From an uncultured Bacteroidales bacterium (lineage in GTDB: Bacteria > Bacteroidota > Bacteroidia > Bacteroidales > Paludibacteraceae): a stretch of DNA of 64,000 bases. The stretch spans positions 111,926 to 175,925 of the forward strand of contig CALCUH010000135.1 of assembly GCA_937907165.1 (NCBI GenBank), read 5' to 3'. Position numbers and translations under genes: made by a program. Within the stretch, counting starts at the first letter, position 1, and each line of letters opens with the position of its first letter. Positions 10,992 through 18,535 of the stretch are shown here, in pieces. The notes below the pieces were generated by a model that worked only from the letters and a program-made list of their open reading frames with translations, ran no database searches and was not told the DNA's origin.

Positions 10992-12515
10992 TTATATAAT
11001 AATAACCCTTGCTGTTATCGTAACGGTTGGCGTATATGGCGCAACGAACGTCAGCGTCCCGTCCCCATGCCCGGCACACTCTATACCACCATCTATATAA
11101 TCAGCGACAATAATACTTTCCGTAGTTACACCATCCACAGACTTCACGCATGTCGTTTCGCCAGACCAATCAGACGGAGCGATAGTGATTAACCGTATAT
11201 CAACTTTATTCTGCTTACCAGCATCTATTTCGTCTTGATCCGCCGCAGTTCTATAGGTATCTGGGATTGACTGAAGGGCGCTATCCGCTTTGATCAGTGA
11301 GATACGAACATCAGACGATAAGTCCGTCTTTGGTATGCCATCAACAGGTTTGCTATATGTACCCGTATTTTTTGTAAACCCCCAACCGCTAATAGTGTCC
11401 TCCGTAATTAGCGTTAATTCATCAAGTTTTGCCTTGAGACTGTCTGTAAAGTCATTGGTTGACAAATCTTTCCCCGTAACTTTTTTAACATATCCAGCAA
11501 GTGTGTTCGCGAGCGTGGTCGTTGTTACATAGTTGGACAAATCAACCGATAAACCCAATTGTTCCCAACGGTCTGTTTGGCCATCATTTAACCATATATA
11601 ACCAACGGACTCGTCTACAACATACCACACATCACCAATTACATTACCACTTACCGGTAACGCAGTTTTGGTTGGCTTTGAACCTTTAAGTGTAAATACA
11701 GAACCAATACCCAAATCACTAGCCGTTAATACGACAGCGCCTTTCTTCCCGTTAACAGAAAGAACTGGTACAGATTTTAAAAATCCTTGCCGCCCAACCC
11801 ACGTTTGTGTTGCCATATCGGAAATTGCATTTGGCTGTACTGCCGTTAGACCTGCCGCTGCTCCGCGAATAATATCGTCTAAGTTATCTATTTTATCTTG
11901 TTTGTTGGTGTCAATGTCATTAAGTGCAGACCACAGCCCCGTTATTGCACCTATTGGGTGCTGGTCTACGTCATCTCTATGCGAAAGCTTCCTGTGATCC
12001 GTAACACCAACACCACCAGATGAAAATATATTATTTCCGATTCTTAACGCAGTGTCTTTAGACTCCGTTGTCCCAAACTCAATATTTGTAACATGATCAC
12101 CGATGTTATCCATGTTGGTAACGTTAATTTCCCATATTGTTTCTACGATTTGACCACTCTTTATCTCTTCGTCTTCCCCATCGTTGTTGTTATTACTATC
12201 ATCGTTGCTATTAAGAAGAGCCGGTTTCACAGCAGAAATAATATTTGGTGCGCTAATGCTTTCATATTCGTGCACTTTCATAAGCTTCGAATTAAACGCC
12301 GAGCCAATATTATTATCTACATTCGTTACAACAATATCAGACTTATCTGCTTCACTATCTGATTTGCTGTTCTGTATAATTAGATCGTCTTGATTTTGAT
12401 AGACTAACGATGTGATGGCTGGTTTAACAACGCCAGATATATTCTCGCTGTTTTTGACGGTTGCGACGTCCGTTATAACGATGTCGCCATTTAGAATTTG
12501 TGTTAATTTTGACAT
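10992..12515 (-). CDS. Tail fibre/adhesin with internal anchor module (507 aa)
   Basis: The first ~120 residues hold three imperfect repeats of a 'SGVVKPAITS / SAPNIISAVKPALL' type and an acidic, Asn-rich linker. The VWxIN-type anchor follows at ~125-170 (ETIWEINVTNMD, NIEFGTTES, DTALRIGNNIFSSGG), internal here while it is N-terminal in its four paralogues. Next come DHRKLSHRDDVDQHP (a motif common in phage fibres), a 'VNGKKGAVVLTASDLG' segment, and a beta-rich C-terminal region ending in isoleucines. Thirteen bases separate it from the giant fibre start, so the two are probably co-transcribed. Confidence 0.85.
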   Translation of the reverse strand: MSKLTQILNGDIVITDVATVKNSENISGVVKPAITSLVYQNQDDLIIQNSKSDSEADKSDIVVTNVDNNIGSAFNSKLMKVHEYESISAPNIISAVKPALLNSNDDSNNNNDGEDEEIKSGQIVETIWEINVTNMDNIGDHVTNIEFGTTESKDTALRIGNNIFSSGGVGVTDHRKLSHRDDVDQHPIGAITGLWSALNDIDTNKQDKIDNLDDIIRGAAAGLTAVQPNAISDMATQTWVGRQGFLKSVPVLSVNGKKGAVVLTASDLGIGSVFTLKGSKPTKTALPVSGNVIGDVWYVVDESVGYIWLNDGQTDRWEQLGLSVDLSNYVTTTTLANTLAGYVKKVTGKDLSTNDFTDSLKAKLDELTLITEDTISGWGFTKNTGTYSKPVDGIPKTDLSSDVRISLIKADSALQSIPDTYRTAADQDEIDAGKQNKVDIRLITIAPSDWSGETTCVKSVDGVTTESIIVADYIDGGIECAGHGDGTLTFVAPYTPTVTITARVIII

Positions 12516-12571
12516 ATTAAGACGACCTATCCTTTCTTTTTTATTTTTTTTTAAAACAAATATTTTATATA

Positions 12572-12610
12572 GTGAACTACCACGAAACTAAAGATTTCGT
12601 GGTTTTCTTG
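12572..12610 (-). ncRNA. Solo omega-RNA-like 3' hairpin (no adjacent tnpB)
   Basis: On the minus strand: CAAGAAAACC, then a stem CCACGAAA/TTTCGTGG with loop containing TCTTTAG, then TAGTTCAC. This matches in layout and sequence the right end of the TnpB element at 12893-12930. In the IS200/IS605 family this hairpin closes the guide-RNA scaffold, and the bases after TTCAC act as guide. No tnpB is directly upstream, so this is a remnant, a non-autonomous copy, or a trans-acting guide RNA. Confidence 0.5.
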
Positions 12611-12659
12611 ACACTATCCTATAAAACCAAATCACATTGGTGTTGTTTTCGATATTAAA

Positions 12660-12689
12660 ATGCGTAGGCCTGTTTAAAGGCCCACGCAT
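12660..12689 (-). terminator. Terminator-like hairpin
   Basis: ATGCGTAGGCC pairs with GGCCCACGCAT (one A-C mismatch, loop TGTTTAAA). It lies downstream of the tail-gene fragment at 12751-12855, which suggests it was that gene's terminator. Confidence 0.55.
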
Positions 12690-12750
12690 ACATATATAAT
12701 TAATTCATAACCATTGACATTTATTATAGATTTTTATTTTAATGGTATTA

Positions 12751-12855
12751 CTATATAGGCGTGTCTCCGTCCAAGCAATTTACGACAGTGGCAGAGGCAT
12801 TCCCATTCCAGCCAGTACTTTTATGAACAGAGGACCATTGTGAAATTGTACCCAT
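12751..12855 (-). pseudogene. C-terminal remnant of a tail protein
   Basis: An open frame on the minus strand reads MGTISQWSSVHKSTGWNG and ends CLDGDTPI-stop. It looks like the end of a fibre or lectin-type domain. It has no ribosome binding site and is closed by TAA just upstream, about 35 bases from the right end of the TnpB element. Probably the stump of a fibre gene cut by that insertion. The matching 5' part is not found on the other side of the element. It could also be a real 34-aa peptide, which I think less likely. Confidence 0.4.
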
Positions 12856-12892
12856 AAAAACGTTGTTTTATGTATAAAATATGCATAATAAT

Positions 12893-12930
12893 GTGAACTA
12901 CCTTTGAACCAAAGATTCAAAGGCTTCCTG
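12893..12930 (-). ncRNA. Omega-RNA 3' terminal hairpin / right end of the TnpB element
   Basis: The stem CCTTTGAA/TTCAAAGG with loop TCTTTGG is followed by TAGTTCAC on the minus strand, directly downstream of tnpB. This is the expected scaffold-closing hairpin of the TnpB guide RNA, whose 5' part overlaps the tnpB 3' end in this family. The region 12931-12997 between hairpin and stop codon also contains further short stems. Confidence 0.65.
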
Positions 12931-12997
12931 CTCAAGTGTGCTACTGCACATAGTATCAACAGGCTATCCCCGTCGTCCCGACGGTTCTATATCAAAA

Positions 12998-14110
12998 TTA
13001 TTGCAAAAGCAATAATCCTTGATTTAATATGTTTATTGCAGCATTTTCATCTCGATTGTGAAAACTACCACAGTCCGGACAAATCCATTCACGAATTGAC
13101 AAATTATTCACAATATCTTTATGGTATGTTCCGCAACAACTGCAAACAGTCGAAGTTGGCTGCCATTTGTCAATTTTGATGAACTTTTTCTCTTGAATTT
13201 CAAGTTTTTGCTGAAGTCTTGCTCTGAACATGCCAAAGCCATTATCATTAGTTGATTTTCCTAATTTTAAGGATTGAGCTTGATTTTGCAAGTTTATGTC
13301 TTCAATACAAACTATATCATATTCCTTAGAGAGCTTAAAAGAAAGTTTCTCGATGAAATCTTTTCGTCGATTTGAAATTTTTTCGTGAATTCTTGCAACT
13401 TTTATCTTTTGTTTTAAATAATTGCTGCTACCAAATTTCATTTTTGAGAGTTTTCTTTGTTCTCTTGCCAAAATCTTTTCGGATTTACGATATAACTTTT
13501 CAAAGCCCTCAGGTTTCATGCCTTGGTTATCGACATAAAAATATGGAGTTGAGTAATCTAACCCAATTGATTTTTCTAGATTTATTTTATAGTTTGGAAT
13601 TTCATAATTATATTCAGTAAGAATTGAAATGTAATATTTCCCACTTGCTGCCTGAGAAATTGTTGCTGATTTGATAGTATGATTTTTTGGTATTCTTCTA
13701 TGCTCAACAAATCTCACAACTCCTAATTTTGGCAACCGAATATGATTTTGAGAAACAATTTTTATGTTTTGAGCAGCAGGAAGATTGTTTGTGGTATAGG
13801 ATTTTTTATCAAACTTCTTTGACTTAAATCTTGGGAGCCCTTTTTTTGGATTTTTGAAAAAAATATTATACGCAGAATTGAGATTTTTCCACTCAGAACA
13901 AAGCGCTAACGCATCAACCTCTTTTAAAAATTCAAATTCAGACTTATACTGAGAAGGATTTGTTTTTAGACTTACTTTATCTGACTCGTAAGCAGATATT
14001 TTGTCGGAAAGCATTTTATTATAGATAAAACGGCAGCAACCAAATGTTTTCGCAATTAAAACTTTTTGCGCATCGTTTGGATATAGCCTATACTTGAATG
14101 CTTTGTTCAT
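12998..14110 (-). CDS. tnpB: TnpB RNA-guided nuclease of an IS605-type element (370 aa)
   Basis: Full length for the family. The N-terminal helix-turn-helix/WED region begins MNKAFKYRLYPNDAQK. The RuvC catalytic residues are present: Asp in SIGLDYS, Glu in IVCIEDIN, and Asp in NRDENAAINI. A four-cysteine zinc ribbon (CSCCG, then CPDCG) lies between the last two. TnpB is the ancestor of Cas12: guided by an omega-RNA copied from the element's right end, it cuts DNA next to a short motif. The start at 14110 follows GGTGGGTG. With all catalytic residues intact it is probably active. It lies in an intergenic gap of the fibre cluster with no tnpA partner. Confidence 0.93.
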   Translation of the reverse strand: MNKAFKYRLYPNDAQKVLIAKTFGCCRFIYNKMLSDKISAYESDKVSLKTNPSQYKSEFEFLKEVDALALCSEWKNLNSAYNIFFKNPKKGLPRFKSKKFDKKSYTTNNLPAAQNIKIVSQNHIRLPKLGVVRFVEHRRIPKNHTIKSATISQAASGKYYISILTEYNYEIPNYKINLEKSIGLDYSTPYFYVDNQGMKPEGFEKLYRKSEKILAREQRKLSKMKFGSSNYLKQKIKVARIHEKISNRRKDFIEKLSFKLSKEYDIVCIEDINLQNQAQSLKLGKSTNDNGFGMFRARLQQKLEIQEKKFIKIDKWQPTSTVCSCCGTYHKDIVNNLSIREWICPDCGSFHNRDENAAINILNQGLLLLQ

Positions 14111-14143
14111 GAAAAATCACCCACCTTCATAAATCAAAAAAAT

Positions 14144-14180
14144 CGTTTAGTAGTGTTTCTGGGCCAAACACTACTAAACG
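14144..14180 (-). repeat. Perfect 15-bp hairpin at left end of the TnpB element
   Basis: CGTTTAGTAGTGTTT pairs with AAACACTACTAAACG around the loop CTGGGCC, 34 bases upstream of the tnpB start. Subterminal hairpins mark the ends of IS200/IS605 elements. It might instead serve as a transcription terminator shielding tnpB. Confidence 0.6.
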
Positions 14181-14349
14181 ATAAGAATATATAAATACTT
14201 TCATGAGTATTATACAACATTAGTTTTAGCATTTATGATAGGCCCAGTATCACAAATTTGTTTTACTTTTACATATAATTTAGCATAAAAATTTTTAAAT
14301 ATTGGCAAGTTTTTTGAAATTTTTTATTATTAAGGGAACCGCAATTCAT

Positions 14350-14382
14350 CTCTGAAACTAAAGATTTCAGAGTTTTCTTGCG
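14350..14382 (-). ncRNA. Third omega-RNA-like hairpin
   Basis: On the minus strand GCAAGAAAACT precedes the stem CTCTGAAA/TTTCAGAG with loop TCTTTAG, then ATGAATTGC. It shares the upstream box and loop with the hairpin at 12572-12610 but lacks the TAGTTCAC tail. It lies upstream of the TnpB element. The rest of the gap 14181-14349 is AT-rich with nothing recognisable. Confidence 0.4.
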
Positions 14383-14401
14383 TAGCCACCAATATAAAAA
14401 T

Positions 14402-14442
14402 GCAATGATGTCTACTATAATATGCGTTGTAGACATCATTGC
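14402..14442 (-). terminator. Terminator after the collagen-like fibre
   Basis: A 14-bp perfect stem (GCAATGATGTCTAC with GTAGACATCATTGC) lies 30 bases past the fibre stop codon. Confidence 0.75.
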
Positions 14443-14471
14443 GAAATAATAACAAACTATCAAATCAAATT

Positions 14472-16016
14472 TTAATACGTGCCAGATATTCTAAAGTATA
14501 TACCATTGCCGTTATTTGCCTTTAAAGTGGTTGACGATAACGCATATAACTGTAGCGTTGGTGTTGCATTTGACAAACTAGAAGAAGAGGCGGCTGCCCA
14601 GAATGGTCCACCAAAAGAAACGGAACTATTATACGTCGAATATTGTACACACGCATTATTGATCGTAAATGGATAGCTAACACTTGGAACCATCGTATTG
14701 CATTTATAAGGACCGTACCCGCCCATTTGACCGGATGTAATCGCGTAATCACTGGAGAGTAGATACCATCCCCACACCTCGCACGTTCCGTCTGTATATT
14801 TGCGATATCTCCAAATACCAGAAGTGCCAGATGTCGTTATAGCATCTGTCCCCTTTGGCCCTTGAGGTCCAGTGGGTCCAGTGGGTCCTGTTGCGCCCTT
14901 AGAACCATCGCCACCCCTTGGTCCAGTAGGTCCAGTAGGTCCCTGAGGTCCTTGTGGTCCTTGGGGGCCAGTTCCGCCAGTGCCACCTTTTGGTCCAGTA
15001 GGTCCAGTTGGGCCTGTTGCACCCTGAGGTCCAGTTCCGCCAGTGTTTCCTTTTGGTCCAGTAGGTCCAGTTGGGCCCTGAGGACCTTGAGGGCCTTGTG
15101 CACCAGTACTACCAGTTGCACCCGTTGCGCCAGTTGGTCCAGTGGGTCCAGTTGCGCCCTGAGAGCCAGTTCCGCCAGTGTTTCCTTTTGGTCCGGTAGG
15201 TCCAGTTGGGCCCTGAGGGCCTTGTGGACCTTGTGCACCATTTGTACCGTTCGTACCAGCTTTACCGGTAGGACCAGTAGGACCTGTTGCGCCAGCTGCA
15301 CCCGTGGCACCTGTGGCACCAGTAGGTCCGGTTGGTCCAGTAGCACCTGCTGCGCCCGTGGCACCTTTGGCACCGGTATCGCCTTTTGCGCCAGTAGGAC
15401 CTGTTGGGCCAGTAGCACCTGCTGCGCCAGTATCGCCCTTTGCGCCCGTATCACCTTTATCGCCTTTGGCACCGGTAGGTCCAGTGGGGCCTGTTGCACC
15501 CGCTGCACCTGCTGCGCCCGCTGCACCGGTATCACCTTTGGCACCTGTTGGACCCGTGGGGCCTGTTGCACCTGCTGCACCTGCTGCGCCAGTATCACCT
15601 TTATCGCCTTTGGCACCGGTGGGTCCAGTTGGGCCAGTAGCGCCCGCTGCGCCAGTATCACCTTTTGGTCCGGTTGGGCCTTGTGCACCATCAGCACCAG
15701 CTGCACCGGTGGGTCCTTGAGGACCTTGTGAACCAGTATCACCTTTGGCACCAGTTGGTCCAGTAGGTCCAGTAGCGCCAGTTTCTCCGGTATCACCCTT
15801 ATCACCTTTGGCACCAGTAGGACCAGTGGGGCCCTGAGAGCCAGATAAATATGGCAGGTTTACAACTGTTGTCTCTCCGTCTCCGACCTTAAGCTTTCCC
15901 TCATCAGTGTATAATATAATTTCTCCGTCAAACGGAATAAAGTTAACAGCCTTATCCCAATTTTCTCTCGTGTCGTGCTTCATTATAACACGAGAGTTAA
16001 AGACGCGATTACTCAA
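14472..16016 (-). CDS. Collagen-like tail fibre with Mtd-type N-terminal anchor (514 aa)
   Basis: Residues 1-60 match the fibre-anchor domain often annotated as major tropism determinant N-terminal: RVIMKHDTRENWDKAV, FDGEIILYTDEGKLKVGDGE, LPYLSG. Residues ~62-390 are an almost unbroken Gly-X-Y collagen-like rod rich in GPTGPTGAKGD. The last ~120 residues (SGIWRYRKYTDGTCEVWGWY to the C-terminus) are a compact beta-rich tip that probably binds the receptor. The same anchor opens the 709-aa fibre at 18536-20665. The start at 16016 lacks a perfect site but is fixed by the anchor domain. It is followed by its own terminator. Confidence 0.9.
   Translation of the reverse strand: MSNRVFNSRVIMKHDTRENWDKAVNFIPFDGEIILYTDEGKLKVGDGETTVVNLPYLSGSQGPTGPTGAKGDKGDTGETGATGPTGPTGAKGDTGSQGPQGPTGAAGADGAQGPTGPKGDTGAAGATGPTGPTGAKGDKGDTGAAGAAGATGPTGPTGAKGDTGAAGAAGAAGATGPTGPTGAKGDKGDTGAKGDTGAAGATGPTGPTGAKGDTGAKGATGAAGATGPTGPTGATGATGAAGATGPTGPTGKAGTNGTNGAQGPQGPQGPTGPTGPKGNTGGTGSQGATGPTGPTGATGATGSTGAQGPQGPQGPTGPTGPKGNTGGTGPQGATGPTGPTGPKGGTGGTGPQGPQGPQGPTGPTGPRGGDGSKGATGPTGPTGPQGPKGTDAITTSGTSGIWRYRKYTDGTCEVWGWYLLSSDYAITSGQMGGYGPYKCNTMVPSVSYPFTINNACVQYSTYNSSVSFGGPFWAAASSSSLSNATPTLQLYALSSTTLKANNGNGIYFRISGTY
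14850..15840 (-). repeat. Collagen-like Gly-X-Y coding repeat
   Basis: About 330 codons of Gly-X-Y with 9-, 18- and 27-base higher-order repeats (GGTCCAGTAGGTCCAGT type on the plus strand). Such near-identical units can gain or lose copies by recombination and so change rod length. The antisense strand stays open purely because of this composition and does not code. Confidence 0.85.
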
Positions 16017-16147
16017 ATTCTATCCCTCCCTATCATTTTCAAGAGAATTTATTGTTGTTATTCATTTTTCAAACAATTAAATTATATTCAAATATCATTA
16101 ACAACCCCATATGTGAATATTTACAGGTTGTTTTAAGCGTATTAACA

Positions 16148-16186
16148 AAATGATCCATCCGGTTTTACTGGCCGGATGAATCATTT
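16148..16186 (-). terminator. Terminator after the LRR adhesin
   Basis: AAATGATCCATCCGG pairs with CCGGATGAATCATTT (one mismatch). It lies in the 276-base gap 16017-16292, which otherwise holds only a weak TTAACAACC/GGTTGTTTTAA stem at about 16097-16136 and AT-rich sequence upstream of the fibre gene. Confidence 0.7.
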
Positions 16187-16292
16187 GGAACAAAAGATTA
16201 ATTTAAAACAAAATACAAGACTCTATTCGTTTTAATGGTCTCCACACTTGCCTGACACAATTCTTCGTGCCTTTATAGCATGGTGGGATTTG

Positions 16293-17816
16293 TCAGGATA
16301 CCTCAGATGCTTTATAAATGTAATTTGCATAGGTAGACCATTTTGCAGCTGTAATCCAACTATCGTAAAGAGCATCAGGAACAATGATTTTACAAATGCC
16401 GTTGATGTTTGTGAAAGCGCTGGTGTCACTCAATGTTGGAACCGAGGCATGTTGAGTAAAATCGTATCTGATTAGAGAATGACAACCCATAAATGTACTA
16501 CTACCAATACTTGTTACACCGCTTGGAATGGTGATGTGAGTGAAAGCGTAGCAATTCCAAAACGCATAAGTACCAATACTCGTTACACTATTTGGAATGT
16601 TGATGTTATTAAGAGTGGAGCAATTCTGAAACGCATAGTTACCAATACTCGTTACACTATTTGGAATGTTGATGTTATTGAGAACGTAGCAAGACTCAAA
16701 CGCATTGTTGCCAATACTCATTACACTATTTGGAATGTTGATGTTACTGAGAGAGCCGCACTGCGAAAACATAAAGATACCAATACTCGTTACACTATTT
16801 GGAATATTGATGTTATTGAGAGAGCTGCAAGACGCAAACGCATAGGTACCAATACCCATTACACTATTTGGAATGCTGATGTTATTGAGAGAGCTGCAAC
16901 TCCGAAATGCATAGTTACCAATACTCGCTACACTATTTGGAATGCTGATGTTAGTGAGAGAGTAGCAATACGCAAACGCATAGTTACCAATACTCGTTAC
17001 ACCTTTTGCAATGTTGATGTTAGTGAGAGAGTAGCAATACTGAAACGCATAGACACCAATCATCGTTACACTATTTGGAATGTCGATGTTAGTGAGAGCG
17101 GTGCAATACTCAAACGCATTGGAACCAATACTCATTACACCACTTGGAATGTTGATGTTGGTGAGAGAGCGGCAATGCTGAAACGAATTGCCACCAATGC
17201 TTGTTACATTTTTACCAATCTCAACCTTTGTACAGGTATAGTTTTTATCGCTACTTGATTGACCGAAGACATACTCTGGAATACTTGTTCCGTCGCATTC
17301 AATCACATATTCTCCATAATCAGAATATGTATGCGATGTCGCGCTATCGCTCGTTCCATCACCCCATGTTTTATTTCCTGTCATTGAACAAGTTATACTT
17401 AATCCGGTTGCTTTCGTTAAGGTAATGTAGAACTTCGTATTCTGCGTGTAGTCATCTGGTGTAATCCAGGCGTACATTTGACCAACTGTCAATTTCACAT
17501 TAGGATAGCTTGCAATGTAAGACTTAATATCGGCCAGTGCCCAGTTCCAACCTTGTGACGTATATCCTTCTCTCGTCGGATTGTTCGGCAGTGCAGTTTT
17601 GCTTGCTACCTCAGCACTTTCCCATGCCTCAACGACAGTACCATCGTAGTCGATAAAGAAGACGCCATGGTCTGGTGTACCGCCACCGCCGCCAGTCGGG
17701 ATGCTGGAAATTCTACCAGCCATCTCTGACACCTTCATCGTACCGGTCTGCCCTTTGGAACGAATGGCATCTGCAATCGCTTGTATATTACTTGATTCGT
17801 AAAGTTTAATTGCCAT
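16293..17816 (-). CDS. BspA-type leucine-rich-repeat tail adhesin (507 aa)
   Basis: Residues 1-45 form a small anchor (YESSNIQAIADAIRSKG, MKVSEMAGRISSIP, GGGGG hinge) also found in the neighbour at 17841-18440. A beta-domain follows with an InlB-like stretch (NNPTREGYTSQGWNWA) and a PKD-like strand set (WGDGT, HTYSDYGEYVIE). Residues ~215-470 hold 11 LRR units of 23 residues of the BspA/LRR_5 type, consensus TSIGxYAFxxCxSLxNIxIP. A ~40-residue cap ends the protein. BspA repeats are known adhesins of gut bacteria; on a phage they would bind host surface glycans or proteins. It has its own terminator and lies between two other fibre genes. Confidence 0.9.
   Translation of the reverse strand: MAIKLYESSNIQAIADAIRSKGQTGTMKVSEMAGRISSIPTGGGGGTPDHGVFFIDYDGTVVEAWESAEVASKTALPNNPTREGYTSQGWNWALADIKSYIASYPNVKLTVGQMYAWITPDDYTQNTKFYITLTKATGLSITCSMTGNKTWGDGTSDSATSHTYSDYGEYVIECDGTSIPEYVFGQSSSDKNYTCTKVEIGKNVTSIGGNSFQHCRSLTNINIPSGVMSIGSNAFEYCTALTNIDIPNSVTMIGVYAFQYCYSLTNINIAKGVTSIGNYAFAYCYSLTNISIPNSVASIGNYAFRSCSSLNNISIPNSVMGIGTYAFASCSSLNNINIPNSVTSIGIFMFSQCGSLSNINIPNSVMSIGNNAFESCYVLNNINIPNSVTSIGNYAFQNCSTLNNINIPNSVTSIGTYAFWNCYAFTHITIPSGVTSIGSSTFMGCHSLIRYDFTQHASVPTLSDTSAFTNINGICKIIVPDALYDSWITAAKWSTYANYIYKASEVS
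16480..17216 (-). repeat. Eleven tandem 69-bp LRR coding repeats
   Basis: Each 69-bp unit includes near-identical blocks such as CCAATACTCGTTACACTATT and GGAATGTTGATGTTA (plus strand). Identity between units is high enough for slippage or homologous recombination to change copy number in frame. Confidence 0.85.
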
Positions 17817-17840
17817 AATAAATTACCTCATTTTTTTTGA

Positions 17841-18440
17841 TTAAATTTTAAATACCCACCATTCAACGGTCTCGCCGCCAGCCCATGAATACTTGCTATC
17901 AAGCATGCCAAGCTGGAATGAGTTTTCATTAACCAACATGGCGACACGGTTACTCGAAGAAATCTGAACGCTTTGTACACCACTCGCATCCTTCACGGAG
18001 AAAACGCTGCCGGACACCGGTTGGGTACCGAATACCGCGTACTGCATTCCCCAGAGAACATTGGAGACACGTGTGGCGTCAGCATCGGCTGTCTTAGTCA
18101 CAAAAAAAAGATTTGGCGTGACGCCGAGATTGTGCTGGATGAGTTGCAAAGTCATACCCTTTAAGTCCTTCTCCAGAAGGGCGGTGCCGTGACGCATTTT
18201 CAAAGTGCCGCTGATCACAGAACAATCGCTCGCATAAGCTTCCTTACCAATCAATAAGTCCAACGCCGAAGCTGGATTGCTAAGTGGCGGGAGCTCATGT
18301 CCAGGTGGAAAGGTTTGTGGTATACGATCTATTGCGCCAGGCATTTCTGGCGGTGTATATGGATTATCAGTTCCGTCTTTATTCCTGATTGCCGTGGCGA
18401 TATCCTTATAATGCTGATCATTCGTTATAATATACGCCAA
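17841..18440 (-). CDS. Small tail/adsorption protein sharing the LRR adhesin's anchor (199 aa)
   Basis: Residues 1-55 repeat the 'IATAIRNKDGTDNPYTPPEMPGAIDRI' type of anchor (periplasmic-loop-like helix pair followed by Pro/Gly hinge) seen at the start of the 507-aa LRR protein. The other 140 residues are beta-rich and end GGETVEWWVFKI. No enzyme motif is visible. A strong AGGAGGAAT site precedes the ATG at 18440. Only 24 bases separate it from the LRR gene, so the two are co-transcribed. Likely a short adsorption protein or a chaperone/adaptor of the LRR fibre. Confidence 0.75.
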   Translation of the reverse strand: MAYIITNDQHYKDIATAIRNKDGTDNPYTPPEMPGAIDRIPQTFPPGHELPPLSNPASALDLLIGKEAYASDCSVISGTLKMRHGTALLEKDLKGMTLQLIQHNLGVTPNLFFVTKTADADATRVSNVLWGMQYAVFGTQPVSGSVFSVKDASGVQSVQISSSNRVAMLVNENSFQLGMLDSKYSWAGGETVEWWVFKI

Positions 18441-18466
18441 TGAACATTCCTCCTTAATTTTTTTAA

Positions 18467-18500
18467 TAAGAGATCGCCGGTTTTACCTGGCGATCTCTTA
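18467..18500 (-). terminator. Terminator after the coiled-coil fibre
   Basis: A 12-bp perfect stem TAAGAGATCGCC / GGCGATCTCTTA in the 95-base gap after the 709-aa fibre. Confidence 0.75.
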
Positions 18501-18535
18501 AATATTATGCTATAAAACTAAACTTTTATTTAGTC

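Larger units (their letters stand above)
12893..14180 (-). mobile_element. IS200/IS605-type element carrying only tnpB
   Basis: Proposed limits: a 15-bp perfect hairpin at 14144-14180 upstream of tnpB (left end) and the hairpin plus TAGTTCAC ending at 12893 (right end). No tnpA transposase is present, so movement would need a transposase supplied elsewhere. The element sits between two fibre genes, next to a truncated tail-gene fragment. The first guide bases beyond the right end would be those running down from 12892 (ATTATTATGCATATTTTA). Confidence 0.65.

Noticed and set aside
14269..14463. 64-codon minus-strand frame after the collagen fibre
   Set aside because: Overlaps the terminator and omega-like hairpins, has no ribosome binding site, and has a composition of untranslated AT-rich DNA.
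14862..15731. Long plus-strand frames opposite the collagen-like fibre
   Set aside because: They exist only because the Gly-X-Y repeat leaves all frames open; the products are simple Ser/Pro/Ala/Thr repeats with no start signals.
16480..17216. Regular ~69-bp repeats that could suggest CRISPR
   Set aside because: They lie in frame inside an LRR gene, with no unique spacers and no cas genes.
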